This document shows positions 26,328 to 39,250 of a stretch of 64,000 nt of DNA, piece after piece. The stretch spans positions 5,825,357-5,889,356 of the forward strand of contig NC_089863.1 of NCBI RefSeq assembly GCF_036373705.1, read 5' to 3'. The notes under the pieces were generated by a model. It was not told the origin of the DNA. It ran no database searches and saw only the letters and a list, made by a program, of their open reading frames with translations. Within the stretch, counting starts at the first letter, position 1, and each line of letters begins with the position of its first letter. Origin of the DNA: Amia ocellicauda (taxonomy: Eukaryota; Chordata; Actinopteri; Amiiformes; Amiidae). A program made the translations under genes and the position numbers.

Positions 26328-28079
26328 CTCGCTCTTTCCCACCCCTTCCATAAACGAATGGAAAATCAATAAATCAAATCTATTCACGCTAAGTAGAGTG
26401 CATGTTATCAAATATGTATTTCCTGACTTCCCGTTTCAATCCTTGTAATGAGGGTGGGAGGTGCTGTATTGTGAGAAGAAGGGCCATGTGCGCTGCTTGC
26501 AAAATGCAGGATGCGAAGGTAGCACATTACAAAGGATTGAGGGAGAGAGACGATACTGCATTTCATAATACATCTTGAGACAGGTGTGAATTCTCACACT
26601 GTCAGAGAGTTGGCGCTGTCTTGGAAATATTACAGTGGTGGGTCCAAGGAGACACTTTTGTAAGTCAATCTTATTTGCACGCTTGTATTATTTCATGCTA
26701 ATTTGTCTTTGAGTGACCATCTAGGGAGGCATGTAAGAAATGCTGGAAATAAACTCATTCATGAACGGAAAAGATGTTCAGTTAAACTTCCGCAGTTTAT
26801 TGTTAACCTATTTCTTGCTTTAATTTACTAATGTGATCTTTATAAGTGACATGGGAATCGAGAATTAGTCAAAGGTATTGAAGAGGTTACTACTGTAATT
26901 TGTGAGTTGTTGATTACTATAGAGGGAGGGCTGGAAGACTTAAGGGGATCTAAAATATACATTCTTTTTTTGTTTTGATTAGAGAAACATTGGTTTGAGC
27001 ACCAGTTGAGCTTAAAACGTTTGAATTTAGGAGGAGATTAAGGTTAACCATCAACGGCTTTAAGGAAATCCCTGGTTTTGTTGTCCGTGAGAGCTGTTTG
27101 TATGTGTTCAGTTAGCAGTAAAGTGGCTGATGCAAGACGATCTTTTTGTGCAAAAGACAAACTGATTTTCAGATTCTGATTCTGAGATTCTAAATACAAA
27201 ACTGGCCAGTAAGTATTTTTCCAAATATTTTTTAGAACAGGTACAATGCTGATGGGTCTGTAGTTCGAAATGTGTTCTTTAATCAGATGGGGGTGATCAA
27301 GCCTTTCTTACAAATGGGATGAGTGTTATTCAAGATGCAAAGATTAGTAATGTGATGAATAATATTTTATACACATCTGCTGCGTGAAGAATGCTGACCA
27401 GCACCAGTCTACTCAAACACTCCAATATCATCTACAAACTTAGGTTATGTTATGTTCATTATTATGCAGGAGGTAAACCATCTGGTATTTGAATGAGATG
27501 TAATCACTTCCAATAGATAAGACTGTAACCTGTCTATCTGAAGATGCAAAAAGGCTTCTCCAAACTCACATGTATATTTATCTATAATCTATATTTATGT
27601 TTTATGGAATAAACTTGTTACTTCTTCATCGCTGTATCCTGGGATTTTCTAAAACCACTACAGATATAAAGAGCGATAATAATCTTGAATTCAATAAACA
27701 TGATCCAGTGATTGTGCAGCTCTTGACTGCAGGTCTCTGCGCATACAGGGTGTTTAATGAGTCGCTGAATCGGCGCTGCTGTTTAAACCGAGACAGTCGA
27801 TACCATCCCACACAGAGATCACCAGACCAGCCCACCTGCTCACTGATTTGGTTAGGAAGAACCGTCACTCAAAACTACTCGACCAATGGAGAGCCATGAT
27901 CCACGCCTCCCTGTAAATCCCACCCTCACGACAAAACAGCGCCAAAACTCGTAAACGAAAGAAAAAAAATCGAAAGCAAAGAAACTGGCGACGAAAACAA
28001 AAAATGCAGCATCACAAGCAAAGACGAGGGCTGCAGGCCAGTCTTGATAAAGTTTTTTTTTTTTTTGCTTTCAATACAT

Positions 28080-28655
28080 TTATTTGTTTTCAATTCTATA
28101 AATGTTGCATTCGATTTTTTTATTTTTGATCTCAAAATCAATTTTTTGACTAGAGGCAGAGGAGGGTCGTGGTTTGGAGGAGGTGCGACGGCGAGGGCTG
28201 ACTACCGGAGTACTGGCAGGACCAGCACTGAAGGGTGCTGCTATCTCTGAAGCTCCAAAGTCAGCCAGCTCCTCAACCAGCCGCTCCCTGAAGGCCAACT
28301 GTGTGAGATGCGCCAGCCCTTTCACCTTGGTCAGGTGCTGGTGCAGGATGAAGGAGTTGACGACAGCAGTGTCCACAAAGTGGTAAAAGAGGGTCTTCTA
28401 CCACTTCATGGTCTTCTGCAGGACATGGCAGTAGCCAAGCAGAGCATCGGACAGGTCGACGCCCCCAATTCCAGCAGTGTAGTCCTTCACGGCACAAGGG
28501 ATGGGGACATCCTTCCGTATCCAAGCTCCATTCTCCTTCACTCGGCGATTGGCAAAGTCATATAGATATATATACATACATACAGTTAGGTCCATAACTG
28601 GGTAGATGAGCAGCGGAGGACACCGTGGGCACACTGGCCTGGTCTGGCTACCCAA
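28080..28655 (-). mobile_element. piggyBac transposase remnant, unit 6
   Basis: Single subrepeat of the unit, TAG variant. Confidence 0.83.
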
Positions 28656-30191
28656 GTAGGGGTACTGATGCGGAGGTTCCTAGGGGCAGCCATGGGGGAA
28701 GAGCATTGGCAGGTAGCGGTCCTCAGGCCACTGCAGGAGGAGCTGCTGACGTGGCACCAGTGCATCACAAAGACAGTGCAACACCACCACTAGGGTTTCT
28801 ACAGGGCCAGTGCCGATGAGATGTGGAAGACTTCTGCCGACTGGCAAGGAATTGAGAGGAAGGGATTGTGACTGGGTAGCTGAGTTGGCGTGAAGCAGAG
28901 AGTGTGTGCCAATGCTATGCGGGAGCGAGCGCCTGTGTGATAGAGAGCAGAATAGAGTGAGATAGGGAGTTAAGTGTAATTGTTTGGGCGTGGGTCTCAG
29001 CCGATAGGGGCCTTTTAGATTGTGTTTTTTAAGGCCAATAAACCTTCCTGACGTTGCTTTATACTTGTTGTCTGCTAAAGGAAAAAGACCCCCGCTTGCT
29101 ACAATACTTTTGTTTCTTAACTTTCGAACTTTGGATTCACTTGACAATAGTACGTCCACCTGCTTCCGCAGTCCGTGCACCAGTCACAATCATAGATTTT
29201 TTAGATTTGCTTTAACCCTGGCCAGTAGGAATTCGACCTGCCCACATCAAACATCTGTGTCTCTCTGCCCCCGCCCCACCCCCAAGGCATCGTAGGCTGG
29301 CAGGCGGCACAGACACAGGGCTGCGCACACACAAGAGCAAACCCACAAGCAGTGACCACATAGATACAGAATACTTTGTAAAAAATAATCCCAACGCTGG
29401 ACGGGCCCCTTCGCTGCCTGGGGCCCTGGGACTCGAGCCCTGGTAAGCCCTTGCAATAAGTAAGCCTGACTACACCTATACTTAAGAATTAAACCGGCTC
29501 ATCGTTATTGAATGCGAAGAAAATGTGAACAATCTTCTGTTTTTCACTTCTGACAGATTACATACAAATTTAAATACATTCGCTACATCATGAATGAACC
29601 AACTGGCAATATATTGTCTTTGAAATGAACTTTAAACAATTCCGCGATACAGCGAATAAAAACCCTATCATTGATCTTTTAAAACTTATATTTTGAAAAC
29701 AACCACAGTCATACATACAACCTGCTACTTGAGAAACATAAATATTCTACTTTTCAGTACATTTAAACATTTGAATAAGTCGTGAAGTGATCTTACTTTA
29801 AGCGCACTCTTCGGTCTGAAGTCATCTGAGGAGCCTTTTCTCAAAGTGGTCTGAAGGAAGAGCACTCGAGCGCTTTCAAATAATGAATGTGGGAACATCT
29901 GTGACAGTATCAAACACGTGTTTAATGATTTATTATCCATTATTCGAGTTGCATACTGCAACTTCGGAGTCCTATACGACAAGGTCAGTGTGGAACCGTG
30001 TATGCATGTCGTTATCCATCCAACACAAAACTATAATCGTGACTTTCATTCTTTCAAAAACATTGCTCGTGCCACTTTCCTTATGAATACGTTAATAAAT
30101 AATCGAAGTCTTGTGGAGCTTACATCAGTTCATAATGACACAATCTGTTCCATATTTTGGATCTTTCTATCTCACGAGCAAAGTCACCGCT

Positions 30192-30263
30192 TCCCTGGTG
30201 GTCTAGTGGTTAGGATTCGGCGCTCTCACCGCCGCGGCCCGGGTTCGATTCCCGGTCAGGGAA
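30192..30263 (+). tRNA. tRNA-Glu (CTC), array copy 6
   Basis: Mature region identical to copy 1. First copy with a canonical Pol III terminator: GCTTTTTCCC starts within 10 nt of the 3' end. Confidence 0.97.
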
Positions 30264-31631
30264 CTCGCTTTTTCCCGCCCCTTCCATAAACGAATGGAAA
30301 ATCAATAAATCAAAACGAGCACTAATCACGCTAAGTAGAGTGCATGTTATCAAATATGTATTTCCTGACTTCCCGTTTCAATCTTTGTAATGAGGGTGGG
30401 AGGTGCTGTATTGTGAGAAGAAGGGCCAAGTGCGCTGCTTGCAAAATGCAGGATGCTAAGGTAGCACATTACAAAGGATTGATGGAGAGAGACGATACTG
30501 CATTTCATAATACATCTTGAGACAGGTGTGAATTCTCACACTGTCAGAGAGTTGGCGCTGTCTTGGAAATATTACAGTGGTGGGTCCAAGGAGACACTTT
30601 TGTAAGTCAATCTTGTTTGCACGCTTGTATTATTTCATGACGGCTGCTAATTTGTCTTTGAGTGACCATCTAGGGAGGCATGTAAGAAATGCTGGAAAAA
30701 GACTCATTCATGAACGGAAAAGATCTTCAGTTAAACTTCCGCAGTTTATTGTTAACCTATTTCTTGCTTTAATTTACTAATGTGATCTTTATAAGTGACA
30801 TGGGAATCGAGAATTAGTCAAAGGTATTGAAGAGGTTACTGCTGTAAATTGTGAGTTGTTGATTACTATAGAGGGAGGGCTGGAAGACTTAAGGGGATCT
30901 AAAATATACATTCTTTTTTTGTTTTGATTAGAGAAACATTGGTTTCAGCACCAGTTGAGCTTAAAACGTTTGAATTTAGGAGGAGATTAAGGTTAACCAT
31001 CAACGGCTTTAAGGAAATCCCTGGTTTTGTTGTCCGTGAGAGCTGTTTGTATGTGTTCAGTTAGCAGTAAAGTGGCTGATGCAAGACGATCTTTTTGTGC
31101 AACAGACAAACTGATTTTCAGATTCTGATTCTGAGATTCTAAATAAAAAACTGGCCAGTAAGTATTTTTCCAAATATTTTTTAGAACAGGTACAATGCTG
31201 ATGGGTCTGTAGTTCGAAATGTGTTCTTTAATCAGATGGGGGTGATCAAGCCTTTCTTACAAATGGGATGAGTGTTATTTAAGATGCAAAGATTAGTAAT
31301 GTGATGAATAATATTTTATACACATCTGCTGCGTGAAGAATGCTGACCAGCACCAGTCTACTCAAACACTCCAATATCAGCAACAAACTTAGGTTATGTT
31401 ATGTTCATTATTATGCAGGAGGTAAACCATCTGGTATTTGAATGAGATGTAATCACTTCCAATAGATAAGACTGTAACCTGTCTATCTGAAGATGCAAAA
31501 AGGCTTCTCCAAACTCACATGTATATTTATCTATAATCTATATTTATGTTTTATGGAATAAACTTGTTACTTCTTCATCGCTGTATCCTGGGATTTACAA
31601 AAACCACAACAGATATAAAGAACGATAATAA

Positions 31632-32022
31632 CCAGCTCCTCAACCAGCCGCTCCCTGAAGGCCAACTGTGTGAGATGCGCCAGCCCTTTCACCTTGGTCA
31701 GGTGCTGGTGCAGGATGAAGGAGTTGACGACAGCAGTGTCCATAAAGTGGTAAAGGAGGGTCTTGTACCACTTCATGGTCTTCTGCAGGACATGGCAGTA
31801 GCCAAGCAGAGCATCGGACAGGTCGACGCCCCCAATTCCAGCAGTGTAGTCCTTCACGGCACAAGGGATGGTGACATCCTTCCGTATCCAAGCTCCATTC
31901 TCCTTCACTCTGCGATTGGCAAAGTCATATAGATATATATACATACATACAGTTAGGTCCATAACTGGGTAGATGAGCAGCGGAGGACACCGTGGGCACA
32001 CTGGCCTGGTCTGGCTACCCAA
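31632..32022 (-). mobile_element. piggyBac transposase remnant, truncated, unit 7
   Basis: Tyr variant. The Ser/Pro-rich C-terminal part is lost: the frame runs from the FRERLVEEL stretch straight into leader sequence at the deletion junction. Confidence 0.82.
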
Positions 32023-33559
32023 GTAGGGGTACTGATGCGGAGGTTCCTAGGGGCAGCCATGGGGGAGGAGCAATGGCAGGTAGCGGTCCTCAGCGGTCCT
32101 GCAGGAGGAGCTGCTGACGTGGCACCAGTGCATCACAAAGACAGTGCAACACCTCCACTAGGGTTTCTACAGGGCCAGTGCCGATGAGATGTGGAAGACT
32201 TCTGCCGACTGGCCAGGAATTGAGAGGAAGGGATTGTGACTGGGTAGCTGAGTTGGCGTGAAGCAGAGAGTGTGTGTCAATGCTATGCGGGAGCGAGCGC
32301 CTGTCTGATAGAGAGCAGGATAGAGTGAGATAGGGAGTTAAGTGTAATTGTTTGGGCGTGGGTCTCAGCCGATAGGGGCCTTTTAGATTGTGTTTTTTAA
32401 GGCCAATAAACCTTCCTGACGTTGCTTTATACTTGTTGTCTGCTAAAGGAAAAAGACCCCCGCTTGCTACAATACTTTTGTTTCTTAACTTTCGAACTTT
32501 GGATTCACTTGACAATAGTACGTCCACCTGCTTCCGCAGTCCGTGCACCAGTCACAATCATAGATTTTTTAGATTTGCTTTAACCCTGGCCAGTAGGAAT
32601 TCGACCTGCCCACATCAAACATCTGTGTCTCTCTGCCCCCGCCCCACCCCCAAGGCATCGTAGGCTGGCAGGCGGCACAGACACAGGGCTGCGCACACAC
32701 AAGAGCAAACCCACAAGCAGTGACCACATAGATACAGAATACTTTGTAAAAAATAATCCCAACGCTGGACGGGCCCCTTCGCTGCCTGGGGCCCTGGGAC
32801 TCGAGCCCTGGTAAGCCCTTGCAATAAGTAAGCCTGACTACACCTATACTTAAGAATTAAACCGGCTCATCGTTATTGAATGCGAAGAAAATGTGAACAA
32901 TCTTCTGTTTTTCACTTCTGACAGATTACATACAAATTTAAATACATTCGCTACATCATGAATGAACCAACTGGCAATATATTGTCTTTGAAATGAACTT
33001 TAAACAATTCCGCGATACAGCGAATAAAAACCCTATCATTGATCTTTTAAAACTTATATTTTGAAAACAACCACAGTCATACATACAACCTGCTACTTGA
33101 GAAACATAAATATTCTACTTTTCAGTACATTTAAACATTTGAATAAGTCGTGAAGTGATCTTACTTTAAGCGCACTCTTCGGTGTGAAGTCATCTTAGGA
33201 GCCTTTTCTCAAAGTGGTCTGAAGGAAGAGCACTCGAGCGCTTTCAAATAATGAATGTGGGAACATCTGTGACAGTATCAAACACGTGTTTAATGATTTA
33301 TTATCCATTATTCGAGTTGCATACTGCAACTTCGGAGTCCTATACGACAAGGTCAGTGTGGAACCGTGTATGCATGTCGTTATCCATCCAACACAAAACT
33401 ATAATCGTGACTTTCATTCTTTCAAAAACATTGCTCGTGCCACTTTCCTTATGAATACGTTAATAAATAATCGAAGTCTTGTGGAGCTTACATCAGTTCA
33501 TAATGACACAATCTGTTCCATATTTTGGATCTTTCTATCTCACGAGCGAAGTCACCGCT

Positions 33560-33631
33560 TCCCTGGTGGTCTAGTGGTTAGGATTCGGCGCTCTCACCGC
33601 CGCGGCCCGGGTTCGATTCCCGGTCAGGGAA
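33560..33631 (+). tRNA. tRNA-Glu (CTC), array copy 7
   Basis: Mature region identical to copy 1, T5 terminator just downstream. Confidence 0.97.
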
Positions 33632-34676
33632 CTCGCTTTTTCCCGCCCCTTCCATAGACGAATGGAAAATCAATAAATCAAAACGAGCACTAATCACGCT
33701 AAGTAGAGTGCATGTTATCAAATATGTATTTCCTGACTTCCCGTTTCAATCTTTGTAATGAGGGTGGGAGGTGCTGTATTGTGAGAAGAAGGGCCAAGTG
33801 CGCTGCTTGCAAAATGCAGGATGCTAAGGTAGCACATTACAAAGGATTGATGGAGAGAGACGATACTGCATTTCATAATACATCTTGAGACAGGTGTGAA
33901 TTCTCACACTGTCAGAGAGTTGGCGCTGTCTTGGAAATATTACAGTGGTGGGTCCAAGGAGACACTTTTGTAAGTCAATCTTGTATGCACGCTTGTATTA
34001 TTTCATGACGGCTGCTAATTTGTCTTTGAGTGACCATCTAGGGAGGCATGTAAGAAATGCTGGAAAAAGACTCATTCATGAACGGAAAAGATCTTCAGTT
34101 AAACTTCCGCAGTTTATTGTTAACCTATTTCTTGCTTTAATTTACTAATGTGATCTTTATAAGTGACATGGGAATCGAGAATTAGTCAAAGGTATTGAAG
34201 AGGTTACTGCTGTAAATTGTGAGTTGTTGATTACTATAGAGGGAGGGCTGGAAGACTTAAGGGGATCTAAAATATACATTCTTTTTTTGTTTTGATTAGA
34301 GAAACATTGGTTTCAGCACCAGTTGAGCTTAAAACGTTTGAATTTAGGAGGAGATTAAGGTTAACCATCAACGGCTTTAAGGAAATCCCTGGTTTTGTTG
34401 TCCGTGAGAGCTGTTTGTATGTGTTCAGTTAGCAGTAAAGTGGCTGATGCAAGACGATCTTTTTGTGCAAAAGACAAACTGATTTTCAGATTCTGATTCT
34501 GAGATTCTAAATAAAAAACTGGCCAGTAAGTATTTTTCCAAATATTTTTTAGAACAGGTACAATGCTGATGGGTCTGTAGTTCGAAATGTGTTCTTTAAT
34601 CAGATGGGGGTGATCAAGCCTTTCTTACAAATGGGATGAGTGTTATTTAAGATGCAAAGATTAGTAATGTGATGAA

Positions 34677-35681
34677 TAATATTTTATACACATCTGCTGC
34701 GTTAAGAATGCTGACCAGCACCAGTCTACTCAAACACTCCAATATCAGCAACAAACTTAGGTTATGTTATGTTCATTATTATGCAGGAGGTAAACCATCT
34801 GGTATTTGAATGAGATGTAATCACTTCCAATAGATAAGACTGAAACCTGTCTATCTGAAGATGCAAAAAGGCTTCTCCAAACTCACATGTATATTTATCT
34901 ATAATCTATATTTATGTTTTATGGAATAAACTTGTTACTTCTTCATCGCTGTATCCTGGGATTTACAAAAACCACTACAGATATAAAGAGCGATAATAAT
35001 CTTGAATTCAATCAACATGATCCAGTGATTGTGCAGCTCTTGACTGCAGGTCTCTGCGCATACAGGGTGTTTAATGAGTCGCTGAATCGGCGCTGCTGTT
35101 TAAACCGAGACAGTCGATACCATCCCACACAGAGATCACCAGACCAGCCCACCTGCTCACTGATTGGGTTAGGAAGAACCGTCACTCAAAACTACTCGAC
35201 CAATGGAGAGCCATGATCCACGCCTCCCTGTAAATGCCACCCTCGTGACTTTTGATCTTTAAAAAACATTGCTCGTGCCACTTTCCTTATGAATACGTTA
35301 ATAAATAATCGAAGTCTTGTGGAGTTTACATCAGTTCATAATGACACAATCTGTTCCATATTTTGGATCTTTCTATCTCACGACCGAAGTCACCGCTTCC
35401 CTGGTGGTCTAGTGGTTAGGATTCGGCGCTCTCACCGCCGCGGCCCGGGTTCGATTCCCGGTCAGGGAACTCGCTTTTTCCCGCCCCTTCCATGAACGAG
35501 ATTCTGAGATTCTAAATAAAAAACTGGCCAGTAAGTATTTTTCCAAATATTTTTTAGAACAGGTACAATGCTGATGGGTCTGTAGTTCGAAATGTGTTCT
35601 TTAATCAGATGGGGGTGATCAAGCCTTTCTTACAAATGGGATGAGTGTTATTTAAGATGCAAAGATTAGTAATGTGATGAA
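34677..35681. repeat. Array unit 8 (minimal, ~1.0 kb, tRNA retained)
   Basis: Only the leader (to about 35243), ~155 bp of tRNA 5' flank, the tRNA-Glu (35398..35469) and the end of the tail remain. Two deletions, one near 35243 and one near 35499, remove the transposase remnant, the unique segment and most of the tail. Confidence 0.9.
35398..35469 (+). tRNA. tRNA-Glu (CTC), array copy 8 (in the minimal unit)
   Basis: Mature region identical to copy 1, T5 terminator present. It survives although nearly everything else in its unit is deleted; about 155 bp of 5' flank is kept. Confidence 0.97.
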
Positions 35682-35758
35682 TAATATTTTATACACATCT
35701 GCTGCGTGAAGAATGCTGACCAGCACCAGTCTACTCAAACACGATAATACGATGATAA

Positions 35759-36035
35759 CCAGCTCCTCAACCAGCCGCTCCCTGAAGGCCAACTGTGTGA
35801 GATGCGCCAGCCCTTTCACCTTGGTCAGGTGCTGGTGCAGGATGAAGGAGTTGACGACAGCAGTGTCCACAAAGTGGTAAAGGAGGGTCTTGTACCACTT
35901 CATGGTCTTCTGCAGGACATGGCAGTAGCCAAGCAGAGCATCGGACAGGTCGACGCCCCCAATTCCAGCAGTGTAGTCCTTCACGGCACAAGGGATGGGG
36001 ACATCCTTCCGTATCCAAGCTCCATTCTCCTTCAC
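35759..36035 (-). mobile_element. piggyBac transposase remnant, truncated, unit 9
   Basis: Tyr variant, short upstream form. Joined to a different leader point than in units 7, 10 and 11. Confidence 0.82.
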
Positions 36036-37419
36036 TCTGCGATTGGCAAAGTCATATAGATATTAATTCATACATACAGTTAGGTCCATAACTGGGTAGA
36101 TGAGTAGTGGAGGACACCGTGAGCACACTGGCCTGGTCTGGCTACCCAAGTAGGGGTACTGATGCGGAGGTTCCTAGGGGCAGCCATGGGGGAGGAGCAA
36201 TGGCAGGTAGCGGTCCTCAGGCCACTGCAGGAGGAGCTGCTGACGTGGCACCAGTGCATCACAAAGACAGTGCAACACCTCCACTAGGGTTTCTACAGGG
36301 CCAGTGCCGATGAGATGTGGAAGACTTCTGCCGACTGGCCAGGAATTGAGAGGAAGGGATTGTGACTGGGTAGCTGAGTTGGCGTGAAGCAGAGAGTGTG
36401 TGCCAATGCTATGCGGGAGCGAGCGCCTGTGTGATAGAGAGCAGAATAGAGTGAGATAGGGAGTTAAGTGTAATTGTTTGGGCGTGGGTCTCAGCCGATA
36501 GGGGCCTTTTAGATTGTGTTTTTTAAGGCCAATAAACCTTCCTGACGTTTCTTTATACTTGTTGTCTGCTAAAGGAAAAAGACCCCCGCTTGCTACATTA
36601 CTTTTGCTTCTTAACTTTCGAACTTTGGATTCACTTGACAATAGTACGTCCACCTGCTTCCGCAGTCCGTGCACCAGTCACAATAAGTAGGGCCTGACTA
36701 CACCTATACTTAAGAATTAAACCGGCTCATCGTTATTGAATGCGAAGAAAATGTGAACAATCTTCTGTTTTTCACTTCTGACAGATTACATACAAATTTA
36801 AATACATTCGCTACATCATGAATGAACCAACTGGCAATATATTGTCTTTGAAATGAACTTTAAACCATTCCGCGATACAGCGAATAAAAAGCCTATCATT
36901 GATCTTTTAAAACTTATATTTTGAAAACAACCACAGTCATACATACAACCTGCTACTTGAGAAACATAAATATTCTACTTTTCAGTACATTTAAACATTT
37001 GAATAAGTCGTGAAGTGATCTTACTTTAAACGCACTCTTCGGTGTGAAGTCATCTTAGGAGCCTTTTCTCAAAGTGGTCTGAAGGAAGAGCACTCGAGCG
37101 CTTTCAAATAATGAATCTGGGAACATCTGTGACAGTATCAAACACGTGTTTAATGATTTATTATCCATTATTCGAGTTGCATACTGCAACTTCGGAGTCC
37201 TATACGACAAGGTCAGTGTGGAACCGTGTATGCATGTCGTTATCCATCCAACACAAAACTATAATCGTGACTTTCATTCTTTCAAAAACATTGCTCGTGC
37301 CACTTTCCTTATGAATACGTTAATAAATAATCGAAGTCTTGTGGAGCTTACATCAGTTCATAATGACACAATCTGTTCCATATTTTGGATCTTTCTATCT
37401 CACGAGCGAAGTCACCGCT

Positions 37420-37491
37420 TCCCTGGTGGTCTAGTGGTTAGGATTCGGCGCTCTCACCGCCGCGGCCCGGGTTCGATTCCCGGTCAGGGAA
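37420..37491 (+). tRNA. tRNA-Glu (CTC), array copy 9
   Basis: Mature region identical to copy 1, T5 terminator present. Confidence 0.97.
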
Positions 37492-38859
37492 CTCGCTTTT
37501 TCCCGCCCCTTCCATAAATGAATGGAAAATCAATAAATCAAAACGAGCACTAATCACGCTAAGTAGAGTGCATGTTATCAAATATGTATTTCCTGACTTC
37601 CCGTTTCAATCTTTGTAATGAGGGTGGGAGGTGCTGTATTGTGAGAAGAAGGGCCAAGTGCGCTGCTTGCAAAATGCAGGATGCTAAGGTAGCACATTAC
37701 AAAGGATTGATGGAGAGAGACGATACTGCATTTCATAATACATCTTGAGACAGGTGTGAATTCTCACACTGTCAGAGAGTTGGCGCTGTCTTGGAAATAT
37801 TACAGTGGTGGGTCCAAGGAGACACTTTTGTAAGTCAATCTTGTTTGCACGCTTGTATTATTTCATGACGGCTGCTAATTTGTCTTTGAGTGACCATCTA
37901 GGGAGGCATGTAAGAAATGCTGGAAAAAGACTCATTCATGAACGGAAAAGATCTTCAGTTAAACTTCCGCAGTTTATTGTTAACCTATTTCTTGCTTTAA
38001 TTTACTAATGTGATCTTTATAAGTGACATGGGAATCGAGAATTAGTCAAAGGTATTGAAGAGGTTACTGCTGTAAATTGTGAGTTGTTGATTACTATAGA
38101 GGGAGGGCTGGAAGACTTAAGGGGATCTAAAATATACATTCTTTTTTTGTTTTGATTAGAGAAACATTGGTTTCAGCACCAGTTGAGCTTAAAACGTTTG
38201 AATTTAGGAGGAGATTAAGGTTAACCATCAACGGCTTTAAGGAAATCCCTGGTTTTGTTGTCCGTGAGAGCTGTTTGTATGTGTTCAGTTAGCAGTAAAG
38301 TGGCTGATGCAAGACGATCTTTTTGTGCAACAGACAAACTGATTTTCAGATTCTGATTCTGAGATTCTAAATAAAAAACTGGCCAGTAAGTATTTTTCCA
38401 AATATTTTTTAGAACAGGTACAATGCTGATGGGTCTGTAGTTCGAAATGTGTTCTTTAATCAGATGGGGGTGATCAAGCCTTTCTTACAAATGGGATGAG
38501 TGTTATTTAAGATGCAAAGATTAGTAATGTGATGAATAATATTTTATACACATCTGTTGCGTGAAGAATGCTGACCAGCACCAGTCTACTCAAACACTCC
38601 AATATCAGCAACAAACTTAGGTTATGTTATGTTCATTATTATGCAGGAGGTAAACCATCTGGTATTTGAATGAGATGTAATCACTTCCAATAGATAAGAC
38701 TGTAACCTGTCTATCTGAAGATGCCAAAAGGCTTCTCCAAACTCACATGTATATTTATCTATAATCTATATTTATGTTTTATGTAATAAACTTGTTACTT
38801 CTTCATCGCTGTATCCTGGGATTTACAAAAACCACAACAGATATAAAGAACGATAATAA

Positions 38860-39250
38860 CCAGCTCCTCAACCAGCCGCTCCCTGAAGGCCAACTGTGTG
38901 AGATGCGCCAGCCCTTTCACCTTGGTCAGGTGCTGGTGCAGGATGAAGGAGTTGACGACAGCAGTGTCCACAAAGTGGTAAAGGAGGGTCTTGTACCACT
39001 TCATGGTCTTCTGCAGGACATGGCAGTAGCCAAGCAGAGCATCGGACAGGTCGACGCCCCCAATTCCAGCAGTGTAGTCCTTCACGGCACAAGGGATGGT
39101 GACATCCTTCCGTATCCAAGCTCCATTCTCCTTCACTCTGCGATTGGCAAAGTCATATAGATATATATACATACATACAGTTAGGTCCATAACTGGGTAG
39201 ATGAGCAGCGGAGGACACCGTGGGCACACTGGCCTGGTCTGGCTACCCAA
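38860..39250 (-). mobile_element. piggyBac transposase remnant, truncated, unit 10
   Basis: Tyr variant, same junction as unit 7. Confidence 0.82.

Larger units (their letters stand above)
23423..27359. repeat. Array unit 5 (one piggyBac subrepeat)
   Basis: 3937 bp, one subrepeat (piggyBac remnant 24144..24719), tRNA-Glu 26256..26327, LINE RT fragment about 27044..27330. It is one ~1.09 kb subrepeat shorter than unit 4. Confidence 0.93.
27360..31308. repeat. Array unit 6 (one subrepeat; start of right-hand subfamily)
   Basis: 3949 bp, one subrepeat (28080..28655), tRNA-Glu 30192..30263, LINE RT fragment about 30993..31279. From about 28845 onward it carries the variants of the right-hand units (for example CTTAACTTTCG in place of GTTAACTTTCG, and a T5 run after the tRNA). 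Confidence 0.92.
31309..34676. repeat. Array unit 7 (subrepeat truncated)
   Basis: 3368 bp. The 5' ~570 bp of the subrepeat region is missing: the leader joins directly to the transposase remnant near 31632. The tRNA-Glu gene is at 33560..33631 and the LINE RT fragment about 34361..34647. Confidence 0.92.
35682..38536. repeat. Array unit 9 (multiple internal deletions)
   Basis: 2855 bp. The leader is cut after ~60 bp and joined to the transposase remnant near 35759. A second deletion near 36685 removes about 370 bp of the unique segment. tRNA-Glu 37420..37491, LINE RT fragment about 38221..38507. Confidence 0.9.
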
